In this document: positions 11,857 through 20,872 of the stretch, piece after piece | Position numbering within the stretch: the stretch's first letter is position 1 | How the letters are laid out: each line of letters begins with the position of its first letter | DNA from: RYN-230 sp963718305 | Lineage (GTDB): Bacteria > Actinomycetota > Actinomycetes > Streptosporangiales > Streptosporangiaceae | Direction of reading: 5' to 3' | Assembly: GCA_963718305.1 (NCBI GenBank) | Contig: CAVQZG010000001.1 | Coordinates: 806,001 to 870,000 of the forward strand | DNA length: 64,000 nt | Notes under the pieces: model-generated | The model's database searches: none | What the model saw: only the letters and a program-made list of their open reading frames with translations | What the model was told of the DNA's origin: nothing | Position numbers and translations under genes: made by a program

Positions 11857-12135
11857 GTGGCACACAAGAAGGGCGCGTCGTCCAGCCGGAACGGCCGTGA
11901 CTCATCGGCGCAGCGGCTCGGCGTGAAGCGTTTCGGCGGGCAGCAGGTCAACGCGGGCGAGATCATCGTGCGCCAGCGTGGTACGCACTTCCACCCCGGA
12001 CCCGGCGTGGGCCGCGGCGGTGACGACACCCTGTTCGCGCTGGTCGCCGGCAAGGTCACGTTCGGCAGTGTGCGTCGGCGCCGCGCGGTGAGCGTGATCG
12101 CGGGCGAGTCGGGTGATTCCCCGGTGGCGGAATAA
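11857..12135 (+). CDS. rpmA: 50S ribosomal protein L27
   Basis: GTG start, 92 aa. It begins MAHKKGASSSRNGRDS, carries the KRFGGQQVNAGEIIVRQRGT core, and has the GRGGDDTLFAL segment, all diagnostic of L27. Its N-terminal tail reaches the peptidyl-transferase centre. No N-terminal cleavage extension of the Firmicutes type is present. It lies between rplU and obgE, and a strong hairpin follows 31 bases after its stop. Confidence 0.97.
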   Translation: MAHKKGASSSRNGRDSSAQRLGVKRFGGQQVNAGEIIVRQRGTHFHPGPGVGRGGDDTLFALVAGKVTFGSVRRRRAVSVIAGESGDSPVAE

Positions 12136-12166
12136 GGTCCGCCAGAAGCGATCTCATCGAGCGTAG

Positions 12167-12204
12167 GCATCAGGGGCGGACCGGTGACGGTCCGCCCCTG
12201 ATGC
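12167..12204 (+). terminator. Perfect 16-bp hairpin between rpmA and obgE
   Basis: The arms GCATCAGGGGCGGACC and its exact complement enclose a six-base loop GGTGAC. The stem is perfect and GC-rich but lacks a T-run, as is common for actinobacterial terminators. It may partially separate ribosomal protein expression from obgE, or act as an mRNA-stabilising element. Confidence 0.65.
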
Positions 12205-12266
12205 ATGTCAGGGATATAGGGCGCCTCGCCGTGTGAGCGGCAGGCGCGGACCTGGAAGGAGGGGCA

Positions 12267-13649
12267 GTGGCGGAGTTTGCAGACCGGGCGGTCCTGCGCA
12301 TCAAGGCGGGCAATGGCGGGCACGGCTGCGCCTCGGTCCACCGCGAGAAGTTCAAGCCGCTGGGCGGCCCGGATGGCGGTAACGGGGGCCGCGGCGGCGA
12401 CGTGATCCTCGAGGTCCACCCCAGCGTGGCCACCCTGCTCGACTTCCATCGCCGCCCGGTCCGCAAGGCCGGCAACGGCACGCAGGGTTCCGGGTCGAAC
12501 CGCAACGGCGCGGCCGGTGACGACCTGGTGGTCCGGGTCCCGAACGGGACCGTGGTCAGCACCGAGGACGGTGAGGTTCTCGCGGACCTGATGGGGACCG
12601 GGACCCGGTTCGTGGCCGCGCAGGGCGGCCACGGCGGCCTCGGCAACGCGGCGCTGGCCTCGATGAAGCGCAAAGCCCCCGGGTTCGCGCTGCGCGGCGA
12701 GCCGGGCGCGGAGTACTCCCTGGTCCTCGAGCTCAAGACGGTGGCCGACGCGGGCCTGGTGGGCTTCCCCAACGCAGGCAAGTCCTCACTGATCGGCGCG
12801 CTGTCGGCGGCCAGGCCCAAGGTCGGTGACTACCCGTTCACCACGCTGACCCCGCACCTGGGTGTGGTGGAAGCGGGTGACATCCAGTTCGTGGCGGCGG
12901 ACGTGCCCGGGCTCATTCCCGGGGCCAGCCAGGGCAAGGGCCTGGGCCTGGACTTCCTCCGGCACGTAGAGCGCTGCCTGGTGCTGGTGCACGTGCTGGA
13001 CTGCACGGCCGCGGAGACCAGCGGGGACCCCAGCCGGAACCCGGTTGCCGACTTCGACGTGATCGAGGCCGAACTCGACGCCTACCAGAACGTCACCGGT
13101 TCGGACCTGCGGGACCGGCCCCGGATCGTGGTGCTGAACAAGATCGACGTGCCCGCCGCGCGGGAGGTGGCCGGGCAGGTCGAGCCGGTGCTGGCCGCTC
13201 GCGGGCTGACCGTCTGCCAGGTATCCGCAGCCACCAGGGAAGGGGTCCGCGAACTGGCGTTCGCGCTGGCCGCGGTGGTGGCCGAGGTCCGCGCGGCGGC
13301 CCCGGCCGAGGAACCGACCCGGCGGGTGATCCGGCCGCGGCCCGCCGCCGGCCCGGAGTTCGTGATCGAGCGGGCCGGGGAGAACACGTTCATGGTCCGC
13401 GGCGACAAGCCGTGGCGCTGGGTGCAGCAGACCGACTTCGCCAACGACGAGGCCGTGGGCTATCTCGCCGACCGCCTGGCCAAGCTGGGCGTGGAAGAGG
13501 CCCTGGCCGAGGCGGGCGCCGAGGACGGCGCCGAGGTGATGATCGGCAACGGGGACGACGCCGTGGTCTTCGACTGGGAGCCCCAGGTCCCAGCGGGCAA
13601 CCGCCAGGGCCTGGGCCCCCGCGGCACCGACCGCCGGATCGCCCCATGA
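12267..13649 (+). CDS. obgE: GTPase Obg
   Basis: GTG start with GGAGG six bases upstream. The 460-aa protein has the glycine-rich Obg fold (residues 1-158, with GGNGGRGGDV), a G domain (G1 GFPNAGKSSL near residue 166-175, G3 DVPGLI near 212, G4 NKID near 293), and a C-terminal OCT domain (about 350-430). Obg is an essential GTPase tied to late large-subunit assembly and growth control. Its placement after rplU-rpmA is conserved in most bacteria. Intact, with a short Gly/Arg-rich tail. Confidence 0.96.
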   Translation: MAEFADRAVLRIKAGNGGHGCASVHREKFKPLGGPDGGNGGRGGDVILEVHPSVATLLDFHRRPVRKAGNGTQGSGSNRNGAAGDDLVVRVPNGTVVSTEDGEVLADLMGTGTRFVAAQGGHGGLGNAALASMKRKAPGFALRGEPGAEYSLVLELKTVADAGLVGFPNAGKSSLIGALSAARPKVGDYPFTTLTPHLGVVEAGDIQFVAADVPGLIPGASQGKGLGLDFLRHVERCLVLVHVLDCTAAETSGDPSRNPVADFDVIEAELDAYQNVTGSDLRDRPRIVVLNKIDVPAAREVAGQVEPVLAARGLTVCQVSAATREGVRELAFALAAVVAEVRAAAPAEEPTRRVIRPRPAAGPEFVIERAGENTFMVRGDKPWRWVQQTDFANDEAVGYLADRLAKLGVEEALAEAGAEDGAEVMIGNGDDAVVFDWEPQVPAGNRQGLGPRGTDRRIAP

Positions 13650-13696
13650 CCGCGTTCGTGCCCCCAGCTCGCCCGACGCCCCTGCCCGCCGTTGAT

Positions 13697-13740
13697 GATC
13701 ATGGGATTACTGGGGGTATAGCCCCAGTAATCCCATGATC
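13697..13740. repeat. Perfect 19-bp inverted repeat between obgE and proB
   Basis: The arm GATCATGGGATTACTGGGG (13697-13715) and its exact reverse complement (13722-13740) are separated by GTATAG. It sits 47 bases after the obgE stop and about 18-30 bases before proB start candidates. A terminator for the obg operon is the plainest reading. The lower GC of the stem than its surroundings, and the closeness to proB, leave room for an operator or attenuator. Confidence 0.7.
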
Positions 13741-13757
13741 ACGGCCTCTGTGCTGGG

Positions 13758-14975
13758 GTGGATGTGGTCGGTGTGGCTGAGGTGAATGAGACGGCGCAGT
13801 GGCCGGGGATCGCGGACGCCAGCCCGGTGGTGGTCAAGGTGGGCTCCTCGTCGCTGACCACCGCGCGGGGCGGGATCGACGAGGACCGGATCGCGGCCCT
13901 GGCCGACGCGCTCGCGGCCCGGACCCGGGGCGGCACCCAGGTCGTGCTGGTCTCCTCCGGAGCCATCGCGGCCGGGCTGGCCCCGCTGGGGCTGCCGCGC
14001 CGGCCCCGTGACCTGGCCACCCAGCAAGCCGCCGCGAGCGTGGGACAGGGCCTGCTGGTCGCCCGGTACACCGCCGCGTTCGCCCGGCACGGCGTCCGGA
14101 CCGGCCAGGTACTGCTGAGCGCCGATGACCTGATGCGCCGTGCGCACTACCGGAACGCCCAGCGCACCCTGAGCCGGCTGCTCGAACTCGGGATCCTGCC
14201 GATCGTCAACGAGAACGACACGGTGGCCACGGACGAGATCCGGTTCGGCGACAACGACCGGCTGGCCGCGCTGGTCGCGCACGTGGTCCGGGCCGGGGCG
14301 CTCATCCTGCTGTCCGACGTGGACGCGCTGTACGACACCGACCCGCGCCAGCCCGGGGCCCGGCGGATCACCGAGGTGCGCAGCCGCGCCGACCTGGCCG
14401 GGGTCACCCTGGGCCGGGCCGGGGCGGGCGGCACCATAGCCGCCGGCCCGGGTCCAGCCGGCCCGGGCGCAGTCAGCCCGGGCCCAGTCGGCACGGGCGG
14501 CATGGTCACCAAGGTGGATGCGGCGATGATCGCGACCGAAGCGGGGATCCCGACCGTGGTGGCCAGCGCCGCCGCGGCCCGGGAGGTCCTGGAGGGGCAG
14601 TCGCGGGGAACGTACTTCGCGCCGGGGGAGCGGCGGCCGCCCCGGGCCCGGCAGCTGTGGCTGGCCCACGCGGCCGCCAGTCACGGCCGGCTGCTGCTGG
14701 ACGAGGGCGCGGCGAAGGCGATCGAGGGCGGCCGCGCGTCGCTGCTGCCCGCCGGGATCACCGGCGTGGAGGGCGGGTTCGACGCCGGCGACCCGGTGGA
14801 CCTGTGCGCCCCGGACGGCCGGGTCATCGCCCGGGGCCTGGTCAACTACGACGCGTCCGAGATCCCCGCGATGATGGGCCGCTCCACGCACGAACTCGCC
14901 GCCCAGCGAGGCCCCGAGTACGAGCGCGAGATCGTGCACCGCGACGACCTCGTCCTGCTCAGGTCCCCCCGCTGA
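13758..14975 (+). CDS. proB: Glutamate 5-kinase
   Basis: It catalyses the first step of proline synthesis, phosphorylation of L-glutamate by ATP. The amino-acid kinase domain covers about residues 20-270 (VVVKVGSSSLTT start; LVSSGAIAAGL; PIVNENDTVATDEIRFGDND substrate loop) and a C-terminal PUA domain about 290-395. At 405 aa it is longer than the usual 365-375 aa. The excess comes from a Gly/Pro/Ala repeat insert just before GTGGMVTKVDAA. The start is uncertain: GTGs at 13758, 13764 and 13773 are in frame and a GGGGTG at 13755-13760 would favour one of the later ones. The stop is only 11 bases from the convergent peptidase gene. Confidence 0.93.
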   Translation: MDVVGVAEVNETAQWPGIADASPVVVKVGSSSLTTARGGIDEDRIAALADALAARTRGGTQVVLVSSGAIAAGLAPLGLPRRPRDLATQQAAASVGQGLLVARYTAAFARHGVRTGQVLLSADDLMRRAHYRNAQRTLSRLLELGILPIVNENDTVATDEIRFGDNDRLAALVAHVVRAGALILLSDVDALYDTDPRQPGARRITEVRSRADLAGVTLGRAGAGGTIAAGPGPAGPGAVSPGPVGTGGMVTKVDAAMIATEAGIPTVVASAAAAREVLEGQSRGTYFAPGERRPPRARQLWLAHAAASHGRLLLDEGAAKAIEGGRASLLPAGITGVEGGFDAGDPVDLCAPDGRVIARGLVNYDASEIPAMMGRSTHELAAQRGPEYEREIVHRDDLVLLRSPR

Positions 14976-14986
14976 GGCTGCGTCGT

Positions 14987-16060
14987 CTACTCGCCGCCGT
15001 TGCTGCTGCCGCCGCTGCTGCTGCTGCCGCCGCTGCCGCCGCCCCGCTGACCGAAGATGCTCCCGAACAGCGACTGGCCGGCGCCCACCGTGGTCTCGGC
15101 CACGCCCTTGACCAGGCCGATGAACGGGTCTTCGGACCGGCTCCACGACTCCTGGTAGGCCCTGGCGGCGGCCAGGAACTCGTCGCCGATCTTGGCGCTG
15201 CTGTCGTCTTCGCGGCGCAGGTAGTTGCCTGCCAGGATGTCGGCGTACTCGCCGTCGGCCACCCAGTGGTCCAGCTCGGCGAACCGCACCACCGCGAACG
15301 GGTGCGTGGTCCCCTGCATCTGCAGCATCTTCAGCAGGCCCTCGCGGACGTCCGGAACGGCGTCGTACTCCCGGGCCTGCCGGAGGAACTCGTCCGGGCT
15401 CAGCTCGGAAATCCGGGAACCGCCGGCGATCTTCATCAGCGCCCGGCGCCCGGCCGCGGGGTCCTGGCTGGCCAGCACGCCAGCCCGGTCGCAGGACAGC
15501 TCGGACTTGCGGTACCACTCCTCCAGCCCGGCAATGATCACCCGCAGGCCGATGTAGCCAATGGCGAACCAGGCCAGCCGGGTGGCCAGCCGGGTCAGGT
15601 GGTACAGCATGGTCCGGTACACCGCATGCCCGGACAGCACATGCCCGAGCTCGTGCCCGATCACGAACCGGTGCTCCTCGGCGTCCATGAGGTCCACCAG
15701 GCCGGTGGTGATCACGATGAACGGCTTGTCTGAACCCAGGGTCATCGCGTTCGGCATCGGGTCCTGCGAGATGAAGAGCTCCGGCACCTCAGGGAGGTCC
15801 AGGATGGCGGCGCCATCCAGCAGCAGCCGGTACAAGTCCGGGAACTGCTCGGTGGATGCCCGCACGGAGCTGGCCATGAACAGCAGCCGGAGGCTCCGGT
15901 CGCTGAACAACGAGGCCAGACGCTTCAGCAGCGCGTCGAAGCCCGTGAGTTTGCGCATAGCTACCAGCGCCGACCGGTCAGCGGGGTGCTCGTAGGCACG
16001 GGAGCTGATCCCGGGAAGACGGACGCGGGCACGATCCGGCACAGTGGTCATGTCAGCCAT
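14987..16060 (-). CDS. M48 family zinc metallopeptidase
   Basis: I choose ATG 16060 rather than the frame's first start because AGGGGG lies six bases before it and the upstream 53 residues look non-coding. The 357-aa protein holds HELGHVLSGH, the zinc-binding HExxH with extra His, and a distal ELSCDRAG segment supplying the third metal ligand. One hydrophobic stretch (LAWFAIGYIGLRVIIAGL) lies between the two. The C terminus is a Gly/Ser run. This actinobacterial group resembles HtpX/Oma1-like peptidases that act at the membrane; the substrate is unknown. Convergent with proB. Confidence 0.85.
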   Translation of the reverse strand: MADMTTVPDRARVRLPGISSRAYEHPADRSALVAMRKLTGFDALLKRLASLFSDRSLRLLFMASSVRASTEQFPDLYRLLLDGAAILDLPEVPELFISQDPMPNAMTLGSDKPFIVITTGLVDLMDAEEHRFVIGHELGHVLSGHAVYRTMLYHLTRLATRLAWFAIGYIGLRVIIAGLEEWYRKSELSCDRAGVLASQDPAAGRRALMKIAGGSRISELSPDEFLRQAREYDAVPDVREGLLKMLQMQGTTHPFAVVRFAELDHWVADGEYADILAGNYLRREDDSSAKIGDEFLAAARAYQESWSRSEDPFIGLVKGVAETTVGAGQSLFGSIFGQRGGGSGGSSSSGGSSNGGE

Positions 16061-16178
16061 GCTAGGCCCCCTGCCGAGTAGTGCCGGCCGGCCTACGTCC
16101 ACCAATCCGGTGGTGCCGGGCCGGCGCCATCGAGATCCCCCCGTGACGCCGGCCCGGAGCTCGTCCGGTCCGCTGTGA

Positions 16179-17720
16179 TTACGCCGCTTTGTCCTTCGCG
16201 AGGACCGGCTCCTGATCATGATCAGCGGAAACGGCCTCAGCCGGCCGGCGGGTCAGCGGCCAAAACGCCGCGGCCAGCGCCACCAGCAGCAGGCCGGTGC
16301 TGGGGTCGGTGCCCTGCCCGGTCGCGATCTCGCCGAAGTTCTCCCCGAGCACCCAGATGGCCTGGGCCAGGATCACGCTCAGCAGCAGCGCGGCCCGAGT
16401 GGTGGGTGACCAGAACACCCCCAGACCGGCCGCAACGAAAACCACCGCGAGGCCGATGCTGATGGCCAGCCCGTGACCGCCCGCGGCGCTGGCGAGACCC
16501 CGGTCCATCGCGGCGATCCAGCCCGGTTCCCCGGCGGCGAGGCTGGCGAACGTGTCCCGCACCGCGCCGGGCGCCCGGTTCGCGGCCTGCAGGGTGAAAT
16601 AGGCGAAACTGCCCCACACGGTCAGCCAGGCCACCCGGGCCCCGGTCAGGCCCAGCGGGCTGCCGGCGGCGACCGGCCCAGCGTCCCGGCGGTTAGCCTC
16701 CTCGGTTCCCGCCTGCGCGCTGCGAGCCTGCATGGGGCTGGCCTGCGCGGCCCTGGCCTGCACGGTCCTGGTCCTGGGCCAGGCCAGCACGGCCAGAAAG
16801 GCGTAAAGGATAACTGCCCCGGGAGCGCCGGTGAGCGGGCTGGCCAGTCCGGTGAGCACGCCGCCCAGGCCTTCGCCGAACCACCACACGGCCAGCGCCC
16901 AGGCGACGCTGCCGGCCAGCGCCGCCCGCACGGCCGGCCGCCACAGCAGCCCGGCGCCGAGCAGCAGCTGGGTGATCGCGAACGCGGCGTTCCAGGCGGC
17001 CGGGGCATGCAGGACCAGCCGGGTGAACGCCATCGCCGGGCCGGTGACCCCGGCCGGGCTGCCCATGTAGGCGGGCATGAGGATCTGGTTCACGAAGCCC
17101 CGGCCGAACATGAACGGCTGGAGCTGGAGCGCGCCGTCGGCCACCCACAGGACGCCGAGGGTGATCTGCAGGCCGCGCCGCAGTCCCGTCGATTCGAAGT
17201 CGGCGGCCCAGGCCCGCAGGCCGAGCGAGTTGTCCCGGCCCTCGGCGGTCTCCTGGGCCGAGGCGGGCAGGAACATGGTGGCGAAGGCCAGCGCCGATCC
17301 GGCGGCGGTGACCCACAGGCCGGGGCCAGCCTGGCTGGCCACCATGGAGTCGGTGCTCAGCGACCGCAGGCTGGCCGCGAGCTGGAGCAGCAAGAAGCCG
17401 GAGAACCCGGTGGCCAGGAAGCCGGCCATGCCGATCAGCCACCGGGACCATCGGTCACCGCGGAGGAGATGAACGAGCCCGGCCAGGGCGATGACGGCCC
17501 CGGCGGCGGCCAGGATCCGCCCGTTGCTGCCGCGCACCCCGGCGATGCCGATCAGCCCGGCGAACGTGGTGACCCAGGGCAGGAACGCGCCGGTGATCAT
17601 GACGGCCCCGGCGGCCAGGCCGGTGAGCCCGACGGCCCCGCGCCAGCTGCGCAGCGCGCTGCCGGGGGTGGCCGCGGTCAGGGCCGGCTCCCGGACGGCG
17701 TCCATGGACTGGTTAACCAT
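16179..17720 (-). CDS. Polytopic membrane protein with internally duplicated domain
   Basis: ATG 17720 is preferred (GAGGGA upstream; earlier in-frame codons are Pro-rich and unlikely). The 513-aa protein has about twelve to thirteen hydrophobic helices. The first five form one block. Then two similar blocks follow: one around residues 200-330 ending WWFGEGLGGVLTG...GAPGAVIL, and one around 370-500 ending VLGENFGEIATG...DPSTGLLL. They share a helix pattern and a W/LGE-x-FG-or-LG motif, suggesting tandem duplication. I do not recognise a named function. It is followed by a second minus-strand gene of possibly related role upstream (17842-18366). Confidence 0.7.
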   Translation of the reverse strand: MVNQSMDAVREPALTAATPGSALRSWRGAVGLTGLAAGAVMITGAFLPWVTTFAGLIGIAGVRGSNGRILAAAGAVIALAGLVHLLRGDRWSRWLIGMAGFLATGFSGFLLLQLAASLRSLSTDSMVASQAGPGLWVTAAGSALAFATMFLPASAQETAEGRDNSLGLRAWAADFESTGLRRGLQITLGVLWVADGALQLQPFMFGRGFVNQILMPAYMGSPAGVTGPAMAFTRLVLHAPAAWNAAFAITQLLLGAGLLWRPAVRAALAGSVAWALAVWWFGEGLGGVLTGLASPLTGAPGAVILYAFLAVLAWPRTRTVQARAAQASPMQARSAQAGTEEANRRDAGPVAAGSPLGLTGARVAWLTVWGSFAYFTLQAANRAPGAVRDTFASLAAGEPGWIAAMDRGLASAAGGHGLAISIGLAVVFVAAGLGVFWSPTTRAALLLSVILAQAIWVLGENFGEIATGQGTDPSTGLLLVALAAAFWPLTRRPAEAVSADHDQEPVLAKDKAA

Positions 17721-17841
17721 GGGTTGGTCCCTCTCGTGTGGGTAGGCGGGCGTTGGATGGCGGATGGGTCGGTCGGGGCGGGCTGGTAGCCGAGGTGCTG
17801 GCCGCACCCAGGGGGCAGGCGCGGCCAGCACCGGCTGGGTG

Positions 17842-18366
17842 CTACCTGACCACGGCGAAGTACAGGAACAGGTTGGTCGGGATGTTCCCGGTGATCGCCG
17901 AACTCTTGGCGCGCTGCAGGTACTGCAGCTCGTGGGAGTTCTTGGACCGGACCAGCTTGTTCCAGGTGGTGAGGTTCTTGACCCCGACGATGTCCACGTT
18001 CCACCACTCGGACTGGTGGCTGTTGGAGGTGGCCACGATGTGGCTGTGCGCCGGCAGGGTCAGGTTGCCCGTGCCGCTGCCCAGCACCGAGGTCAGGTCG
18101 ATGGTGTGCGGATGGTCGATGCAGGTGCCCGCCGGGCACTGCAGGGTCCACTTCGGCGGCGTGAAGCCGAGCGGCACGATCACGTACAGGGGGTCGAAGG
18201 TATTGGCCGGGGTCTGGGTGTAGTTGGTCCCGCCCTCGCACTTCGACGAGGCCGTGCTGGCCGGCGGCTGCTTACAGCTGAAGTTCTTGCTGTAGTAGAA
18301 GCGCACCGTGTGCCCGTCGTACCAGCCCTTGGTGAAGCCCCTGGCCGCGTGGGACGAGCTCGACAT
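17842..18366 (-). CDS. Hypothetical protein, probably extracytoplasmic (Cys-containing)
   Basis: This 174-aa frame has no recognisable signal peptide from ATG 18366, but four cysteines (FSCK, SKCE, LQCPAGTC) suggest disulfides and export, so the N terminus may be truncated or mis-framed. The body reads like a beta-rich domain with aromatic residues (WYDGHTVRFYYSKNF, EWWNVDIVGVKN). I do not recognise the family. It lies 121 bases upstream of the membrane protein gene on the same strand and is divergent from nadD with only 67 bases between, so the two share a promoter region. Confidence 0.55.
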   Translation of the reverse strand: MSSSSHAARGFTKGWYDGHTVRFYYSKNFSCKQPPASTASSKCEGGTNYTQTPANTFDPLYVIVPLGFTPPKWTLQCPAGTCIDHPHTIDLTSVLGSGTGNLTLPAHSHIVATSNSHQSEWWNVDIVGVKNLTTWNKLVRSKNSHELQYLQRAKSSAITGNIPTNLFLYFAVVR

Positions 18367-18433
18367 CCCCCATGGGGCGCTGGCCGGGCCAGGGCCTCCG
18401 CAGGGCGCTGGCCGGGCCGATTAGAGTCGCGTC

Positions 18434-19120
18434 ATGAGCGATGGTGAGACCGGCGGGCCCGATTCGCGTGATTCTCGGCCGGGGCGGGTCTGGCGGCTCG
18501 GGGTGATGGGCGGCACCTTCGACCCCATCCACCACGGCCACCTGGTCGCCGCGAGCGAGGTGGCGCACGCGTTCGCCCTCGACGAGGTGGTGTTCGTGCC
18601 GACCGGCGAGCCCTGGCAGAAGGACGCCAGGAAGGTCTCGCCGGCCGAGGACCGCTACCTGATGACGGTGATCGCGACCGCGTCGAACCCGCGGTTCTCG
18701 GTCAGCCGGGTGGACATCGACCGGCCCGGGCCCACCTACACCATCGACACGCTGCGTGAGCTGCGGGCCATCCGTGGCGACCAGGCGGAGCTCTACTTCA
18801 TCACCGGCGCGGACGCGCTGTCCAAGATGATGTCCTGGCAGGACGCCGAGGACCTGTTCAAGCTGGCCCACTTCGTGGGCTGTACCCGCCCCGGGCACCA
18901 GCTGAGCAGCGACGGGCTGCCGGGCGACAAGGTCAGCCTCATCGAGATCCCGGCCCTGTCCATCTCGTCCACCGAGTGCCGGCAGCGGGTCGCCGCGGGC
19001 GAGCCGGTCTGGTACCTGGTCCCCGACGGGGTGGTGCAGTACATCGCGAAACGCGGGCTGTACTGCGACGGCGACGGGACAGCGTGCGGGCCCGAGGGAG
19101 GGGTCACCCTAAGCGGATGA
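18434..19120 (+). CDS. nadD: Nicotinate-nucleotide adenylyltransferase
   Basis: It transfers AMP from ATP to nicotinate mononucleotide to give deamido-NAD. The 228-aa protein carries the nucleotidyltransferase GGTFDPIHHGHL motif at about residues 26-37 and the C-terminal ISSTECRQR signature (ISSTxxR), both diagnostic of NadD. The first 20 residues form a hydrophilic leader ahead of the usual start, so translation might begin later. Downstream lies rsfS, the standard actinobacterial order, separated by 231 bases with short repeats. Confidence 0.94.
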   Translation: MSDGETGGPDSRDSRPGRVWRLGVMGGTFDPIHHGHLVAASEVAHAFALDEVVFVPTGEPWQKDARKVSPAEDRYLMTVIATASNPRFSVSRVDIDRPGPTYTIDTLRELRAIRGDQAELYFITGADALSKMMSWQDAEDLFKLAHFVGCTRPGHQLSSDGLPGDKVSLIEIPALSISSTECRQRVAAGEPVWYLVPDGVVQYIAKRGLYCDGDGTACGPEGGVTLSG

Positions 19121-19170
19121 GGCCCTGGGTGATCGGCCGGACCACCGGTCAGTCTGCGCCCGGCCTGAGC

Positions 19171-19237
19171 CTGGAGTGCCGTGGGCTGTGCTGTGAGGTG
19201 GGCCCGGAGTGCCGTGGGCCTGGAGTGCCGTGGCCTG
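19171..19237. repeat. Short direct repeats in nadD-rsfS spacer
   Basis: Three near-identical copies of GGAGTGCCGTGGGCCTG-like sequence occur within about 67 bases, with a partial fourth (TGGCGTGCGG). They are non-coding as far as I can see. They may be slippage products and carry no obvious regulatory meaning. Confidence 0.5.
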
Positions 19238-19351
19238 GCGTGCGGACTTTGTCGGCGGGCGGGGTTAGGCTGAATTGCCGCACTGCCCCGCGAGTCTGGG
19301 GCGTGAGAGGCTAGGGGGAGGGTCCCCGGCTGAGGAGGACGAATACCACAC

Positions 19352-19762
19352 GTGACTGCCACCACCAGGGCCGTTGAGCTTGCGGAGATAGCCGCTGCGG
19401 CCGCGGCCGACAAGCTCGCCAGCGACATCATCGCCTACGACGTGAGTGAGCAGCTCGTCATCACCGACGTGTTCCTCCTCGCCTCGGCGGCCAACGACCG
19501 CCAGGTACGGGCGATCGTCGAGGCGATCGAGGAGAACCTGCGCAAGGCCGGGGCCAAGCCGGTGCGCCGCGAGGGTGAGCGGGAAGGCCGCTGGGTGCTG
19601 CTGGACTACCTGGACATTGTGGTCCATGTGCAGCACGCCGAGGAGCGCACGTTCTACGCTCTGGAACGGCTGTGGAAAGACTGCCCGCAGATTCCGCTGC
19701 CCGAGACGGTATCGGTCGGCGGGACGCGCTCCGGCGGGCCATCCGCCGGGGACGCACGCTGA
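19352..19762 (+). CDS. rsfS: Ribosome silencing factor RsfS
   Basis: GTG start, 136 aa. The family core is complete: ELAEIAAAAAADKLASDIIAYDVS, FLLASAANDRQVRAIVEAIEE, and WVLLDYLDIVVHVQ...FYALERLW. RsfS binds L14 on the large subunit and blocks subunit joining when nutrients are limiting. The last 25 residues are a variable Gly/Ser tail. It sits between nadD and a histidine phosphatase, a conserved actinobacterial arrangement. Confidence 0.94.
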   Translation: MTATTRAVELAEIAAAAAADKLASDIIAYDVSEQLVITDVFLLASAANDRQVRAIVEAIEENLRKAGAKPVRREGEREGRWVLLDYLDIVVHVQHAEERTFYALERLWKDCPQIPLPETVSVGGTRSGGPSAGDAR

Positions 19763-19971
19763 CCTCGGGCTTAGCGGATCCAGGGCCTGCCCGGCTAGGC
19801 CGGGTCGTCGGCCTGGCCGGGGTGGGGGCGCGCTCGTTTTGGCAGGCCCTGGTGGCCTGGGTGCTGGTGGCGTGAGAGCCGGGGGCCCAGGGTTGGCTGG
19901 CCCGGCGAAGAGCCTGCCGCCGTAAGGGTGCCCGCGCGGGCCAGGCGGACAGACACGCAGGAGAGGGCGGA

Positions 19972-20616
19972 ATGAGCTCGGAGTCAGTGCCAGGCCCGGA
20001 TTCCCGGGTCCGGCTGGTGTTGTGGCGGCACGGGCAGACCCCGTGGAACATCCAGGGCCGCTTCCAGGGCCAGACCGACATCCAGTTGGATGAGGTCGGC
20101 GTGGAGCAGGCCGAGCGGGCGGCGCGGCTGCTGGCCGCGCTGCGACCGGACGCGATCATTGCCTCGGACCTGAGCCGGGCCCTGGCCACGGCCGCGCCGC
20201 TGGCCCGGCTGACCGGGCTGACCGTGACCACGGACAAGGACTTGCGGGAGCGCCACGGCGGGGCCTGGGAAGGCCTGACCGATGTGGAGATCCGGACCCG
20301 CTACCCGGACGAGCACGCCAAGTGGGCGCCCCCGGAGGGCGAGACCTCGGTGACCGTCGCGGATCGGGCCGGGTCGGCCCTGGAGCGGATCGCCGACGGA
20401 CTCCAGCCGGGTTCTCTCGCGGTCGTGGTGAGCCACGGCGCGGCGCTCAGGCTGGGCGCGGCCCGGCTGCTGGGCCTGCCCGAAGGTCTCTGGGGCGCGA
20501 TCGGGCCGCTGGCCAACTGCGCCTGGTCCGTCGTGTCCCGCCGGCACCGGCAGTGGCGGCTGGTCGAGCACAACGCCGGGACGCTGCCGGAGCCGGTGCT
20601 CAGCGACGACCGCTGA
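19972..20616 (+). CDS. Histidine phosphatase family protein (phosphoglycerate mutase-like)
   Basis: ATG 19972, 214 aa. The catalytic RHGQT motif is at about residues 19-23 (LWRHGQTPWN), the second conserved Arg in SDLSRALATA, the acid residue in ERHGGAWEG, and the second His in VVSHGAALR. The fold is a single phosphatase domain of usual length. In actinobacteria the gene after rsfS encodes such a protein, sometimes annotated as phosphoglycerate mutase or glucosyl-3-phosphoglycerate phosphatase. Residues alone do not fix the substrate. Confidence 0.88.
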   Translation: MSSESVPGPDSRVRLVLWRHGQTPWNIQGRFQGQTDIQLDEVGVEQAERAARLLAALRPDAIIASDLSRALATAAPLARLTGLTVTTDKDLRERHGGAWEGLTDVEIRTRYPDEHAKWAPPEGETSVTVADRAGSALERIADGLQPGSLAVVVSHGAALRLGAARLLGLPEGLWGAIGPLANCAWSVVSRRHRQWRLVEHNAGTLPEPVLSDDR

Positions 20617-20798
20617 GTACGGGGGCGTCGGCCTGCAGTGGGCGGGGCTGGGCTGCGGCTGGGCTCGCTGCGGTGCGGTGCGGTGGGGCTTGGTTGATCT
20701 TTCGGCCAGCGGCGTCCGTCGGTGTCCATGATGTTCGGGGGCGTCCGGGGAACCGGTATGCTAACTGCGGTCCGCGTGCTGGTGACGAGGACGATGCC

Positions 20799-20872
<74 letters not shown>

